NCBI GenBank assembly: GCA_947632645.1
Contig: CANRQB010000008.1
Location: 1 to 38,977 of the forward strand
Reading direction: 5' to 3'
DNA: 38,977 nucleotides
Source of the DNA: an uncultured Clostridia bacterium
GTDB lineage: Bacteria; Bacillota; Clostridia; Christensenellales; UBA1242
Numbering within the stretch: position 1 is the first letter of the stretch; each line of letters begins with the position of its first letter. Of this stretch, positions 9,801 through 16,431 are shown piece by piece. The notes beneath the pieces are model-generated. The model was not told the DNA's origin and ran no database searches. It saw only the letters and a program-made list of their open reading frames with translations. Made by a program: the position numbers and the translations under genes.

Positions 9801-9902
9801 CATATCTACCGCCGCTTGCACACGCGTAGGTGAAACGGAAAAGATTAGTGAACCAATCACTAGCGCCATTATTGAGATAGCTGCCAACAATAATTTTTTC
9901 AT
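3843..9902 (-). CDS. Giant repetitive membrane-anchored surface protein (2019 residues)
   Basis: Residues 1-30 form a signal peptide (MKKLLLAAISIMALVIGS, then VQA/AVD). The body is a chain of beta-rich modules of roughly 80-110 residues with recurring patterns such as YTVQITG, ISYSLDYYI, YTLNLQFKEIDYTI and HTYNLTISF, resembling Gram-positive bacterial repeat domains used in extracellular stalks. Near the C-terminus, FRDKVYDGTNVVEI marks a YDG-type domain, preceded by an MBG-like stretch (FYKDYNG). A membrane helix (WWQILLIVLLVLIIIAVVV) and a basic tail RRVRAIKKYK end the protein. There is no LPXTG sorting signal, so it is held by the helix. A role in adhesion or the cell envelope is inferred. 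An AAGG site lies about 8 bases before the ATG. No clear promoter is visible in the short gap after the flavoprotein gene. Confidence 0.8.
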   Translation of the reverse strand: MKKLLLAAISIMALVIGSLIFSVSPTRVQAAVDMADAVASNYLVNGDTPYLSNLENGAGEGYGEVALGSSATLYARAYDGFKLVGWRIEYLERDDGGAHPIKFISAEGQTKENLPDLQEENQPYYEIRYNVTNGDKFYDGSLYISQAFENLQINPVFDFKTYYNFDITNFYNVIDELNQLDSVSINGIGKIYYTEQQGEYYLNTIINKNGKHFFVGKTKVVEDKLFCVHQTLQDTPNEQLVDVMQGGFRLGEQIDVNFKIKHVGFDSLEEQSTLNYDISAASLVYNGSNADISSYLTKSKTEQGVTTAIQLNFNLTSEQLNLQEDNNIELNLKCDRLFYIEFVPYLDGNQLDLSDNTARKLILQQIQLTNYYYKFNEQDSTPSYKYLIKQARDNFGIGAQAIYPQAVYFEDGGLRYNYYQFESASLSDLSQILNDSKIQVKYNSYNYFVHFQFVLQTSDGVSILPDMNVEQSIALNRGQSPTEDINQTELSNNLGYTFVGFTRDISGEISTSETISKQDIKIDDTRPQNIIIYMVYNYTQYTVQITGNKEYLLNNNGNEIHPFSYVTLYNSNVSERVSNPKDEITFDNKFILVDEFSINFRVNTGFELVSFAGQQLSSNTIQYKVADLIADSVGKIITLNVEFNYISYSLDYYINSNQDTALGNIFMGDISLELSQAVTGDTDATINPNSEVEPAYGRVNVEITKTDNKINIHLTGLHLYDKIKLVATPKTKQENTKYQFNRFFEDGINKLTEQKNGEDYYIDYQLLNNARVEVSFVEPTTLLEVVTNLNAINLTRIKVTHNGKSEFLKETGQIINIETGKTIVEFDAYSYNGSGMNFGYTFLTATIDGLEDVRVSTGDTIKIEFTLASNPKYTLNLQFKEIDYTIKIKQTNSTADAKEEWQNTFVKFDGQEYTTLNVSNLEFGFTMPDGYYANRIYLNSELEIKNLQTNQTIGNQFYHQFMLKELEDIVNISGDGESEIVLTIEYTIHTYNLTISFSVNSDRPEYDDLVLSSLPTIQISQAELTPKRVDHSYVYENIAYNTVLTVSVTGGIPDGLLGEGWFNKFGAPLSADSVAGDTLNVTILNNDEYQYRLTYQVYEIRLTKVKTDDVDLDIAGNPYSMVNGKISQQVRMYDTVVINAAPVRENGYTYNYIAFDMPQGNLSEFNQASLQINSFNVLNFLVKQENDIKVIEFKIAYNQLNISTITTFEVLGEDYLQEYENEYGFVDATFNYLRYSDNGFVLDNSNTPLHYRDIVQIGMNFITAVGSEHGLNLGEIHFKDGLRLQVFVGGELLNFSDSDSYDHFISFNLNSVLKYLTEDNQINIKFSYTILQKQLTYTTNISDPEFYQRDGQNYFSLNIHIDNPDTNTSLPTDGNFSTSFTFLTHARLSYSFGGGVNSEYAENLVVVAVNAYVKVATNDGFVWQPIDLNLAGASLVNDNFSAIEHYYINDVKIELVIQPKIEDSAFHSTRRYDELLYRHELDDQQGQKVHKFYGDYLFINPSQNQGKIVGYHQLGLTIGQAADNNITLSSYFAKYVQLKYYKITDGLNILEENALELNDIVDAGQYLVGLIVANASSDDQAPLWLKQMGFNSYHIILEVVPVTLTVNLASDAEIFYKDYNGPTGYIISQEDFANSILPKLDFGADKRLNIQPDGSILGRTNIVVHYLDHNFTFNNNSELKPRAEITKLNPNDTRQPYEASTQPYNIKLSNLNLVGNKNFIVNKEAILDSAAMIRYKEIRLQNLHFRDKVYDGTNVVEIDNRFVCSLNESDIKDNYNSSIKLNDLIDARFAGDNASEIGANKPIEIANLDTLLSYIFGGEIAKNYVLKLPNEQLSASIYPYKISTTVDGFGTVSVVNEVGKTNPNKVSLIPFDAQLVVETIKADTSAYNRIYRYIAGNLKNKAFVVGYRIKLVQGSTTSFVPNELMLQLPTTSGLSGVIHLNNDNIATQLNYTLDGNIQIDLSSVNQPNLFIIIKNRSLLTWWQILLIVLLVLIIIAVVVTIIVVRRVRAIKKYKQSDKI

Positions 9903-10018
9903 ACTAACCTTTTGTGTTTTATTTGATTTTTAATTTTTATATTTTGTGTTATAAAAGTTGTTTAGATTTTTGTGTGCTTTTTATTTTTTAATGTGTAATT
10001 ATAATTTAATTTGTGTGT

Positions 10019-10921
10019 TTAATTTTCGCTATAAATACAACTATTGCCCGCGGTTGCGCCTTCGGCACACGCGTTTATTATTTGGCGGAAATTTTTGCTG
10101 ATTATGTCCCCGCACGCGTACAGATTTTTTACGCTTGTTTGCATGTTGTTATCCACAATTATGTAGCCCGAACTATCCTTATTTATTTCAAAATCCAAAA
10201 AGTTAATTTCAGGATAGGCGCCAATTGCCAAAAACACGCCGTCTAAATTTATGTGTTTAGCATGACCATTGTGGTTGATATCAATGCCTGTAAGTGTACC
10301 GCCGTTTTCACAAAACTTGGATATTGTGGCGGGGGTTATAATTTCAACATTTTTGTAGCCCTTAACTTTGTTTAGTTGAAATTCGCCCGCACGGAATACA
10401 TCGCGACGATTTATAAGGTAGATTTTTTTGGCAATGTTTTTAAGATATTCCACATCCGCAATTGCACTGTTGCCGCCGCCAACCACTGCCACAACCTTAT
10501 TTTTAAAGAAGCTGCCATCACAACTTGCGCAATAACTTATGCCGTGGCCGGTTAACTTTTCTTCATTATCTAGCCCAAGCCGCCTTATTTTGCAGCCGCA
10601 CGCAATTATAACCTTTTTTGCCTCTATTTTGCCCGCGCTGGTTTCTAAAACAAAACCCGATTTTGTTTTGCTTAGTTTGTTAACTGCAGCATACTCTATT
10701 TTTACACCCAAATTTTGGGCTTGATTAAGCAGATTTTGCATTAGCGTAAATCCATCTGTGGTTGGATATGCGGGAAAGTTATCTATCGCTGGAGTAAGCG
10801 CTGCCTGGCCGCCAAATGCCAACTTTTCAAAACAAGCCACTTTTAAACTTGCCCGCCGCACAAAAATGCCCGCTGTTAAGCCGGCCGGACCCGCACCAAT
10901 GATAGCCACATCTAATTTCAT
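10019..10921 (-). CDS. trxB: Thioredoxin reductase-like NAD(P)H/FAD oxidoreductase
   Basis: The 300-residue protein has the FAD motif GAGPAG (9-14), the GGQAA segment near residue 37, the redox pair CASC (131-134) followed by DG, the NADPH-domain motif GGGNSA and RRDVFRA, and the late FAD motif ACGD. Length and order match low-molecular-weight thioredoxin reductase, which passes electrons from NADPH to thioredoxin. The classical redox motif is CATC; CASC keeps both cysteines. A ferredoxin- or other-disulfide-specific relative cannot be excluded, because no thioredoxin gene is next to it and a ferredoxin gene lies divergently upstream. The ATG at 10921 was preferred over a TTG six codons earlier; its ribosome site (GGGG, 12 bases away) is weak. 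Confidence 0.87.
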   Translation of the reverse strand: MKLDVAIIGAGPAGLTAGIFVRRASLKVACFEKLAFGGQAALTPAIDNFPAYPTTDGFTLMQNLLNQAQNLGVKIEYAAVNKLSKTKSGFVLETSAGKIEAKKVIIACGCKIRRLGLDNEEKLTGHGISYCASCDGSFFKNKVVAVVGGGNSAIADVEYLKNIAKKIYLINRRDVFRAGEFQLNKVKGYKNVEIITPATISKFCENGGTLTGIDINHNGHAKHINLDGVFLAIGAYPEINFLDFEINKDSSGYIIVDNNMQTSVKNLYACGDIISKNFRQIINACAEGATAGNSCIYSEN

Positions 10922-11259
10922 AATTTTATTGTACCCCAAATATAAAAAAAATCCAAATAAAATTACATTATTTTTAAAATTTTATTATATTCATATAATA
11001 ACATAAATTTAAAATTCAATTAATAAAATAAAAAAATAATTAAAAAATATAAAAAAATAGTAATTTGCTTTAAATAAAAATTAAATCAAAAATATTATTA
11101 AAATAAAAAAATTATTAAAAAAATAGCAAAAAATACTATTTTATAGGGTTTATATATAAATTTATATTTTTAATTTTTTAAATATTTTTAAAAACAAAAC
11201 CAAATTATTTGACATTTTTTTTAATTTATGTATAATTATTATAAACCAAGGAGGAAATT
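10922..11259. other. Very AT-rich divergent intergenic region
   Basis: This 338-base stretch between the flavoprotein and ferredoxin genes consists largely of A and T runs. The only clear signal is the ferredoxin promoter at 11209-11236. No reading frame or stable hairpin was found in the rest. Confidence 0.6.
11209..11236 (+). promoter_or_regulatory. Sigma-A promoter of the ferredoxin gene
   Basis: TTGACA (11209-11214), 16-base spacer, TATAAT (11231-11236). Both hexamers are perfect. Confidence 0.85.
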
Positions 11260-11424
11260 GTGGTAGATAGAAAAAAGTGTATAGGCTGTGCAAGTTGCAC
11301 CTTTATTTGCCCAAACAATGCAATAAAATTAGTGGACGGGCGGGCACAAATAGACCCTAAAAAGTGTGTTAAATGCCACGCGTGCGAAAACATTTGCCCA
11401 GTTGCAGCAATAAAAATCAAATAA
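11260..11424 (+). CDS. Small 2[4Fe-4S] ferredoxin
   Basis: A 54-residue protein starts at GTG with AAGGAGG 5 bases upstream. It holds two complete cluster motifs: CIGCASCTFICP and CVKCHACENICP, each CxxCxxCxxxCP, separated by the usual short linker with the NNAIKL and DPKKC signatures. The length is that of clostridial-type two-cluster ferredoxins, which carry electrons between anaerobic oxidoreductases in the cytoplasm. It has its own consensus promoter and terminator, so it is monocistronic. It diverges from the thioredoxin-reductase-like gene; a functional link is possible but only inferred. Confidence 0.95.
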   Translation: MVDRKKCIGCASCTFICPNNAIKLVDGRAQIDPKKCVKCHACENICPVAAIKIK

Positions 11425-11443
11425 AGCCCCCGCGGCTTTTTTT
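11423..11443 (+). terminator. Terminator of the ferredoxin gene
   Basis: AAAGCC (11423-11428), a short loop, then GGC and a run of seven T (11434-11443). The stem begins on the stop codon. Confidence 0.85.
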
Positions 11444-11488
11444 ATTTACCTATCAAAAGTTTAATCCTATTTATAGCAAAAATTAATC

Positions 11489-11532
11489 TATCGGCAAAAA
11501 AATTTTCATATGCGGTTGACTTTTTGCCGATA
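11489..11532. promoter_or_regulatory. Perfect 12-bp inverted repeat, probable operator of the Fic gene
   Basis: TATCGGCAAAAA (11489-11500) and TTTTTGCCGATA (11521-11532) are exact reverse complements 20 bases apart. The second arm lies between the -35 and -10 boxes of the Fic promoter, so a bound protein would block it. The Fic protein's own N-terminal helix-turn-helix is the natural candidate ligand. Confidence 0.6.
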
Positions 11533-11544
11533 ATGGTATATAAT
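11516..11544 (+). promoter_or_regulatory. Sigma-A promoter of the Fic gene
   Basis: TTGACT (11516-11521), 17-base spacer, TATAAT (11539-11544). The spacer contains one arm of the inverted repeat. Confidence 0.85.
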
Positions 11545-11559
11545 ATATAAGAGGTTATT

Positions 11560-12447
11560 ATGAAATATCTATCGGTAGAAGAAGTTGCAAATGCTTGGAA
11601 TATAAGCATCCGCTCGGTTAGAAACTATTGTGCCCTAGGCAAAATTAGTGGTGCAATAAAGCAAGGCAAAACATGGAAAATCCCCGCCAATGCAATTAAA
11701 CCAGCGCGAAAAAATGCTAGCAACTTGCTTAATATTTTAAAGCGCGAAAAAGATAGCCGCTTTAAAGGTGGTATCTATCACAAAACACAAATTGAACTCA
11801 CCTACAACTCCAATCACATGGAGGGCAGCCGCCTAACTGCCGATCAAACGCGGTATATTTTTGAAACCAACACAATAGGCATGGATAAAAGCGCGGCGGT
11901 TAATGTGGATGATATAATTGAAACCGCCAACCATTTTAAGTGTGTGGATTTTTGTATAGATAATGCCAAAAAACCTTTAAGCGAAGCCATGATTAAAAAA
12001 CTGCACCTTATGCTAAAATCCGGCACAAGCGATAGCCGCAAAGAGTGGTTTAATGTGGGCGAATATAAGCGCTTGCCAAACGAAGTTGGTGGCAAACCCA
12101 CCTGCCCGCCCGAAGATGTTAAAAAAGAGATGAACAAACTTATTTCATCCTACAATAAAACCAAACAAAAAACCTTTGAACAGATTGTAGAATTTCATGT
12201 TAAATTTGAAGCCATACATCCCTTTCAAGATGGCAATGGTAGGGTTGGGCGGCTTATACTTTTTAAGGAATGCCTAAAAAACAACATCGTGCCATTTATT
12301 ATAGACGAGCAACATAAAATGTTTTACTATCGCGGGCTTAACGAGTGGCAAAACGAGCGCGGATTTTTATTGGATACCTGCCTATCCGCACAAGATACCT
12401 ACAAAAAGTGGCTATCCTATTTTAAAATAGATTTTTTAAACAATTGA
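11560..12447 (+). CDS. Fic-family protein with N-terminal helix-turn-helix
   Basis: The 295-residue protein starts with a MerR/excisionase-like winged helix-turn-helix (SVEEVANAWNISIRSVRNYCALGKI...WKIP, residues 4-42). The Fic core follows with the complete catalytic motif HPFQDGNGRVGR (220-231). An inhibitory-helix motif SNHMEG (84-89, [S/T]xxxE[G/N]) lies N-terminal to the core, which marks class II Fic enzymes that self-inhibit. Fic enzymes usually transfer AMP from ATP to a target hydroxyl; the target is unknown. All key residues are present, so it should be active once released. GAGG sits 6 bases before the ATG. Fic proteins often act in toxin-antitoxin pairs, but no separate antitoxin gene is adjacent. 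The built-in DNA-binding domain and the operator suggest autoregulation. Confidence 0.93.
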   Translation: MKYLSVEEVANAWNISIRSVRNYCALGKISGAIKQGKTWKIPANAIKPARKNASNLLNILKREKDSRFKGGIYHKTQIELTYNSNHMEGSRLTADQTRYIFETNTIGMDKSAAVNVDDIIETANHFKCVDFCIDNAKKPLSEAMIKKLHLMLKSGTSDSRKEWFNVGEYKRLPNEVGGKPTCPPEDVKKEMNKLISSYNKTKQKTFEQIVEFHVKFEAIHPFQDGNGRVGRLILFKECLKNNIVPFIIDEQHKMFYYRGLNEWQNERGFLLDTCLSAQDTYKKWLSYFKIDFLNN

Positions 12448-12476
12448 CTTTAGCAAAATATTTATAAAAACAAAAA

Positions 12477-14162
12477 CTATAAATTCGTTTTAAAAGTATT
12501 AGATTTTGCTTTCAATTCGTTTGCGGCGGTAAGGCCGGCGCTGGCTGGGGTGCCCATTAGGCGGGCAATTTCGGTGAGTAAGGCATCGCCGGTTAGTTCT
12601 TGCGCTTTGGTGTGTGTGGTGGTGCGGTCGCTAAATTTTTCTACCTTAATGTTAGTGTCCGCCATGGCGCAGATTTGTGGCAAGTGGCTTATTGCAATAA
12701 TCTGTTTGTTGCGGCTTAGGCGCGCCATATACTCCGCCACCACAGAGGCGATGTGCCCGCTTAGTCCGCTATCAATTTCGTCAAACAGGATGGTGCCGAT
12801 TTGGTCCACCCCGCTAACCACAATTTTATATGCCAGCATAACGCGGCTCATTTCGCCACCCGACACCACTTTGTTAAGCGGTTTTTGGTTAAAGCCCAAA
12901 TTGGATGTAAACATAAACTCCACCCTATCCGCGCCATGCTCGGTGTACTGCTCTGCTACATGGCTAAATTCAACCGACATGCTCGCGTTTGGCATGCCAA
13001 GTGTTTTTAACTCTTGCTGCATTTTTGTAGCCAACTCGTTTGCGCTCTTTTTGCGGCAATCGGTTAGTCGGGTTTGAATTTTGTTTATTTTATCTAGCGC
13101 CACTTCGCGATCTGCCATAAGTTTTTCGTATCTAGCCTGTCCGTTAACCAAATTATCCAGTTTTGCAGCAATATCCGCCTTATACTGTATCAATTTTTCG
13201 TAACTGCCGCCATATTTCCTAAATAGGGTTTTAATTTGGTCTATCCGGTTATCCACAAATTCAAACCGCTCGGCATTAAAATGATTACTATTTAGTTTTT
13301 GGTGCACGGTATCCATTATATCTTCAACTTCCAGCCGCGCACTGTTAAGGCGAGAGTACAGTTCGGCATACTCGCCGTTTATGTTTTCTATCCCCTGCAA
13401 ACACTTTTCTGCGCCCACAAGTTGCTCGCTTGCGCTTGGCTGATAAGCCGATTTTGCGCCAATTTCGTACGCCTGCGATAATGCATCATTTATCTTTTCA
13501 AACTGCTGCATCTCTTGCTTTTCGGCTTGCAGATTTTCTAGTTCCCCTTCGCCAATATTGGCATCGGCAAGTTCGTTAAGTTGATAGGTGTATAGGTCAA
13601 TTAAATTCTGCTTTTCAGCCGGGCTGCCACCAAGCAAAGATAGATTGTCGTCTATAGCTTTTATGTTTTCAATCGCGCTGTGCAAATTGGCAACTTCCTT
13701 TTGCGCGGCGGGTGAAAATAAATCGATAATATACAACTGATAATCATTATTTAATATAGACAAATGTTCGCTTTGCCCGTGCAAATCCACCAACATAGCG
13801 CACACCCGCTTAACCATTGCAACTGGAACCAGTTCGCCATTAATTTTGCACACATTTCTGCCTGCTAAATCCAACGAGCGAAACAAAAACAACTCGTCCG
13901 AACAATCTATGTTAAGTTCTGCCGAAACAAAGTTTTTTATGCTATCGTTAATGTTGGTGAAAATGGCTTCCACCTGCATGGCGTTTTCGTTTTCGCGGAT
14001 GAGAGTGCGGTCGGCACGGCCGCCAAAAACAAAGGTTAGTGCGTCTAGTAGGATGCTTTTGCCCGCACCCGTTTCGCCACTAATCACATTAAGTCCAGCA
14101 CCAAAATTTAGCGTGCTGGATGTTATTAATGCCACGTTGTTTATTTTTAGGGTTTGTAACAT
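12477..14162 (-). CDS. recN: DNA repair protein RecN
   Basis: The 561-residue protein is an SMC-like ATPase: Walker A GETGAGKS (29-36), a central pair of coiled-coil arms (about 150-370), the ABC signature VSGGEMSR, Walker B TILFDEIDSGLSG and the following ISHLPQICAMAD. RecN tethers broken DNA ends during double-strand break repair together with RecA. It lies 8 bases downstream of recA with AAGGGG before its ATG, so both are probably read from the SOS-controlled recA promoter. In many Firmicutes recN sits elsewhere, beside argR or spoIVB, so the recA-recN order is worth noting. It converges on the Fic gene. Confidence 0.97.
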   Translation of the reverse strand: MLQTLKINNVALITSSTLNFGAGLNVISGETGAGKSILLDALTFVFGGRADRTLIRENENAMQVEAIFTNINDSIKNFVSAELNIDCSDELFLFRSLDLAGRNVCKINGELVPVAMVKRVCAMLVDLHGQSEHLSILNNDYQLYIIDLFSPAAQKEVANLHSAIENIKAIDDNLSLLGGSPAEKQNLIDLYTYQLNELADANIGEGELENLQAEKQEMQQFEKINDALSQAYEIGAKSAYQPSASEQLVGAEKCLQGIENINGEYAELYSRLNSARLEVEDIMDTVHQKLNSNHFNAERFEFVDNRIDQIKTLFRKYGGSYEKLIQYKADIAAKLDNLVNGQARYEKLMADREVALDKINKIQTRLTDCRKKSANELATKMQQELKTLGMPNASMSVEFSHVAEQYTEHGADRVEFMFTSNLGFNQKPLNKVVSGGEMSRVMLAYKIVVSGVDQIGTILFDEIDSGLSGHIASVVAEYMARLSRNKQIIAISHLPQICAMADTNIKVEKFSDRTTTHTKAQELTGDALLTEIARLMGTPASAGLTAANELKAKSNTFKTNL

Positions 14163-14170
14163 AACACCCC

Positions 14171-15160
14171 TTATTTTGCAAGTTTTTCACGCACGAGTTT
14201 ATTAATTTCTTCCACTAGTTCTGGGTGGTCATTTAAATATGCCTTAACATTTTCTTTACCCTGGCCGATTTTGTCTCCATTATAGCTGAACCAGCTGCCG
14301 CTCTTTTCTATAATGCCGGTGTCGATAGCGCAATCGATAAGGCTGCCGATAACCGAGATACCTTCGCCATACATAATGTCGAACTCAGCGGTTTTAAATG
14401 GCGGTGCCACCTTATTTTTAACCACTTTAACGCGCGTGCGGCTGCCAACCATATCTTGCCCATTTTTAATTGTATCCACTTTTCTTACATCCAATCTGAC
14501 AGAAGCATAAAATTTAAGTGCCTTGCCACCCGGTGTTGTCTCTGGATTGCCAAACATAACACCAACTTTTTCGCGCAGTTGGTTGATGAATATAACTAAG
14601 GTTTTGCTTTTGCTTATTATGCCGGTTAGTTTGCGTAGCGCTTGGCTCATTAACCTTGCTTGCAAGCCGATGAAACTATCGCCCATCTCGCCTTCGATTT
14701 CTGCTTTTGGAGTTAGTGCAGCCACCGAATCGATGACCACAATATCCACCCCGCCACTTCTAACAAGCTGCTCGGCAATTTCTAGCCCCTGCTCGCCAGT
14801 ATCGGGTTGCGAAACATACATTGCGCCAATATCCACACCCAATTTTTGCGCGTAGATAGGGTCCAACGCGTGCTCGGCATCAATAAAGGCAGCAGTGCCA
14901 CCCATTTTTTGCGCTTCGGCAATAACATGCAGCGCAACGGTTGTTTTACCGCTACTTTCTGGCCCATAAATTTCTACAATTCGCCCGCGTGGCAAACCGC
15001 CCACACCCAGTGCCATATCTAGCGGAAGGCAACCGGTTGGGATAACCTCTATCCCCTCGGCATAGGCGTTGCTATCCATTTTTATAATTGCGCCCTTGCC
15101 AAATTGCTTTTCTATTTGCGCAATAGTTGCTTCTAATGCTTTTTTCTTATCGTCAGTCAT
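14171..15160 (-). CDS. recA: Recombinase RecA
   Basis: The 329-residue RecA has Walker A GPESSGKT (66-73), the FIDAEHALD and [21 protein letters not shown] segments, loop L2 [21 protein letters not shown], and a short acidic C-terminal tail. It forms ATP-dependent filaments on single-stranded DNA for recombination and triggers the SOS response through LexA cleavage. AAAAGGAG lies 5 bases before the ATG. The promoter at 15216-15244 overlaps an SOS box. pgsA lies upstream on the same strand, as is common in Firmicutes, but cinA, often between them, is absent. Confidence 0.98.
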   Translation of the reverse strand: MTDDKKKALEATIAQIEKQFGKGAIIKMDSNAYAEGIEVIPTGCLPLDMALGVGGLPRGRIVEIYGPESSGKTTVALHVIAEAQKMGGTAAFIDAEHALDPIYAQKLGVDIGAMYVSQPDTGEQGLEIAEQLVRSGGVDIVVIDSVAALTPKAEIEGEMGDSFIGLQARLMSQALRKLTGIISKSKTLVIFINQLREKVGVMFGNPETTPGGKALKFYASVRLDVRKVDTIKNGQDMVGSRTRVKVVKNKVAPPFKTAEFDIMYGEGISVIGSLIDCAIDTGIIEKSGSWFSYNGDKIGQGKENVKAYLNDHPELVEEINKLVREKLAK

Positions 15161-15215
15161 AATTTCTCCTTTTAATTTGAAAACTGAATTATTAATTAAG
15201 TTTTAATTTAATATT

Positions 15216-15244
15216 ATTTTACCAAAAGCGGATAAATTTGTCAA
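15216..15244 (-). promoter_or_regulatory. Sigma-A promoter of recA-recN
   Basis: Minus strand: TTGACA (15239-15244), 17-base spacer, TAAAAT (15216-15221). The -35 box overlaps the SOS box. Confidence 0.85.
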
Positions 15245-15255
15245 ACATTTGTTCG
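15242..15255 (-). promoter_or_regulatory. LexA (SOS) box of recA
   Basis: On the minus strand it reads CGAACAAATGTTTG, one base off the symmetric Firmicutes box CGAACN4GTTCG. It touches the -35 hexamer, so bound LexA would block RNA polymerase. Confidence 0.8.
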
Positions 15256-15300
15256 ATGAAATTTGCACTTTGTAAAAATTTCTCCTTTTAAATTTGCAAA

Positions 15301-15358
15301 ATGTTGCAAAATTTTCATTTTAAATTTTTATACAATGTTGCAAAATTTTCATTTTAAA
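15301..15358. repeat. Two 24-base direct repeats upstream of recA
   Basis: The 24 bases at 15301-15324 and 15335-15358 are identical, beginning ATGTTGCAAAATTTTC, with a period of 34. They lie in the 261-base recA-pgsA gap, about 50 bases upstream of the SOS box. No function is evident. Nearby, TTAAAAGGAGAAATT (minus), the recA ribosome site, is also present a second time at 15277-15291 without a start codon. Confidence 0.7.
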
Positions 15359-15421
15359 ATTTAATTTTATATAAATTTCTTTTTAATTTTTGTTAAATAG
15401 ATTTTTTTTAATTTTATTTTT

Positions 15422-16009
15422 TTACTCTTTAAAACAATCCTTATTTTTAATCACATAGTTTGCGCCCGAGATTACGGTTAAAATTGTTGCCGCACCAAGC
15501 AGAACGTATGCGATTATCTCGATTGTTAGGTTAAGCGCGTTTGGCACATTATATCCGCAAGTGTGAATGTATGCCACCAACATGCAAACTGGCAGAGCGA
15601 CCATTTGCACCACCGTTTTAAGTTTGCCCCATATGTCGGCCGCAATCACTACGCCCTTGCTAGCCGCATTAAGGCGCATGGCCGCAACAATAAATTCGCG
15701 CGCGATAATAATTGTAACTGCAATTGCACCATATGGGTGCGGGATTGTGCCGTCCGCGATAATTAAAAACAGCACGGCCGAAGTTAAAATTTTATCCGCA
15801 ATAGGGTCCAAAAACTTGCCCAGATTGGTGATTAAATTGCGTTTGCGGGCAATTTTGCCATCCAGCATGTCGGTGAAACTTGCCACAATAAAAATGATGA
15901 GCGCCACAAGTTTGCCTACACCGTGCGGAATAAAATTGGCAAGATAAAAAAACATCATAAATGGTATAAGCACAATGCGCAGTACAGTTAACTTATTTGG
16001 TAAATTCAT
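15422..16009 (-). CDS. pgsA: CDP-diacylglycerol--glycerol-3-phosphate 3-phosphatidyltransferase
   Basis: The 195-residue membrane protein makes phosphatidylglycerol phosphate, the first committed step to phosphatidylglycerol. The full CDP-alcohol phosphotransferase motif is present: D47-x2-DG-x2-AR-x8-G-x3-D-x3-D72 (TDMLDGKIAR...GKFLDPIAD). About five membrane helices can be drawn. AAAGGAG sits 6 bases before the ATG. The promoter at 16060-16088 is partly built from the upstream terminator. Confidence 0.95.
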   Translation of the reverse strand: MNLPNKLTVLRIVLIPFMMFFYLANFIPHGVGKLVALIIFIVASFTDMLDGKIARKRNLITNLGKFLDPIADKILTSAVLFLIIADGTIPHPYGAIAVTIIIAREFIVAAMRLNAASKGVVIAADIWGKLKTVVQMVALPVCMLVAYIHTCGYNVPNALNLTIEIIAYVLLGAATILTVISGANYVIKNKDCFKE

Positions 16010-16059
16010 TTTTTCTCCTTTGATTTTAGATTTCTTAAAAACAATTTTTGCACAATAAA

Positions 16060-16088
16060 ATTATACCAAACGCAAAAAAAAATGGCAA
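16060..16088 (-). promoter_or_regulatory. Sigma-A promoter of pgsA
   Basis: Minus strand: TTGCCA (16083-16088), 17-base spacer, TATAAT (16060-16065). The -35 hexamer is the 3' arm of the XRE-gene terminator and the spacer begins with its T-run. Confidence 0.7.
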
Positions 16089-16112
16089 CTGCTTTGTTGC
16101 GCTTTTGCCAAC
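16074..16112 (-). terminator. Terminator of the XRE repressor gene
   Basis: On the minus strand: TGGCAA, a 16-base loop that can pair further, TTGCCA, then nine T (complement of 16074-16082). It lies 36 bases past the repressor stop. Confidence 0.75.
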
Positions 16113-16147
16113 TTTTTAAAAATAATAATGTATAGAAATATCAGCGA

Positions 16148-16360
16148 TTAAATTTCGCGGCCGACTAAATAATCTAACGTAACGCCAAAATAATCCGCCA
16201 GCGCAATAAGCGCAAACATGGTTGGCACGCCTTCACCGCGCTCCCATGTGCTTATAATGCTTTTGCCATAACCAATTTTATGCGCAAGTTCTATTTGGCC
16301 GATGCCCTTATCTCGCCTTAGTGCCTTTAAAATATCTTTAAATCTGTTTTTATTATCCAT
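16148..16360 (-). CDS. XRE-family repressor
   Basis: The 70-residue protein is a single Cro/C1-type helix-turn-helix domain: LKALRRDKGIGQIELAHKIGYGKSIISTWERGEGVPTMFALIALADYFGVTLDYLVG. It diverges from a tiny membrane-protein gene. Two matched palindromes lie in the 71-base gap and are the likely binding sites, so it should repress itself and its neighbour. There is no Shine-Dalgarno. The extended -10 TGG-GATAAT lies 8 bases from the ATG, so the mRNA may start at or near the first codon. Confidence 0.92.
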   Translation of the reverse strand: MDNKNRFKDILKALRRDKGIGQIELAHKIGYGKSIISTWERGEGVPTMFALIALADYFGVTLDYLVGREI

Positions 16361-16372
16361 ATATAAAAATTA

Positions 16373-16417
16373 TCCCACAATATTGGGAAAAATAGTTGAC
16401 TTCCCGCTATAACGGGA
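16373..16417. promoter_or_regulatory. Two matched palindromic operators for the XRE repressor
   Basis: O1 is TCCCA-CAATAT-TGGGA (16373-16388) and O2 is TCCCG-CTATAA-CGGGA (16402-16417); both fit TCCCR-N6-YGGGA. O1 overlaps the upstream part of the repressor's own extended -10 region. O2 fills the spacer of the plus-strand promoter. Centres are 29 bases apart. Confidence 0.75.
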
Positions 16418-16425
16418 GATATAAT
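16396..16425 (+). promoter_or_regulatory. Sigma-A promoter of the small membrane-protein gene
   Basis: TTGACT (16396-16401), 18-base spacer containing operator O2, TATAAT (16420-16425). The ATG at 16432 is only 6 bases beyond the -10 box. Confidence 0.8.
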
Positions 16426-16431
16426 ATGGAT

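Noticed and set aside
11560-12447. Classic two-gene Fic toxin-antitoxin pair
   Set aside because: The inhibitory motif is inside the same protein and no separate antitoxin gene adjoins it.
12550-13077. 175-codon plus-strand frame inside recN
   Set aside because: It is opposite a clear RecN coding region, with no promoter or ribosome site.
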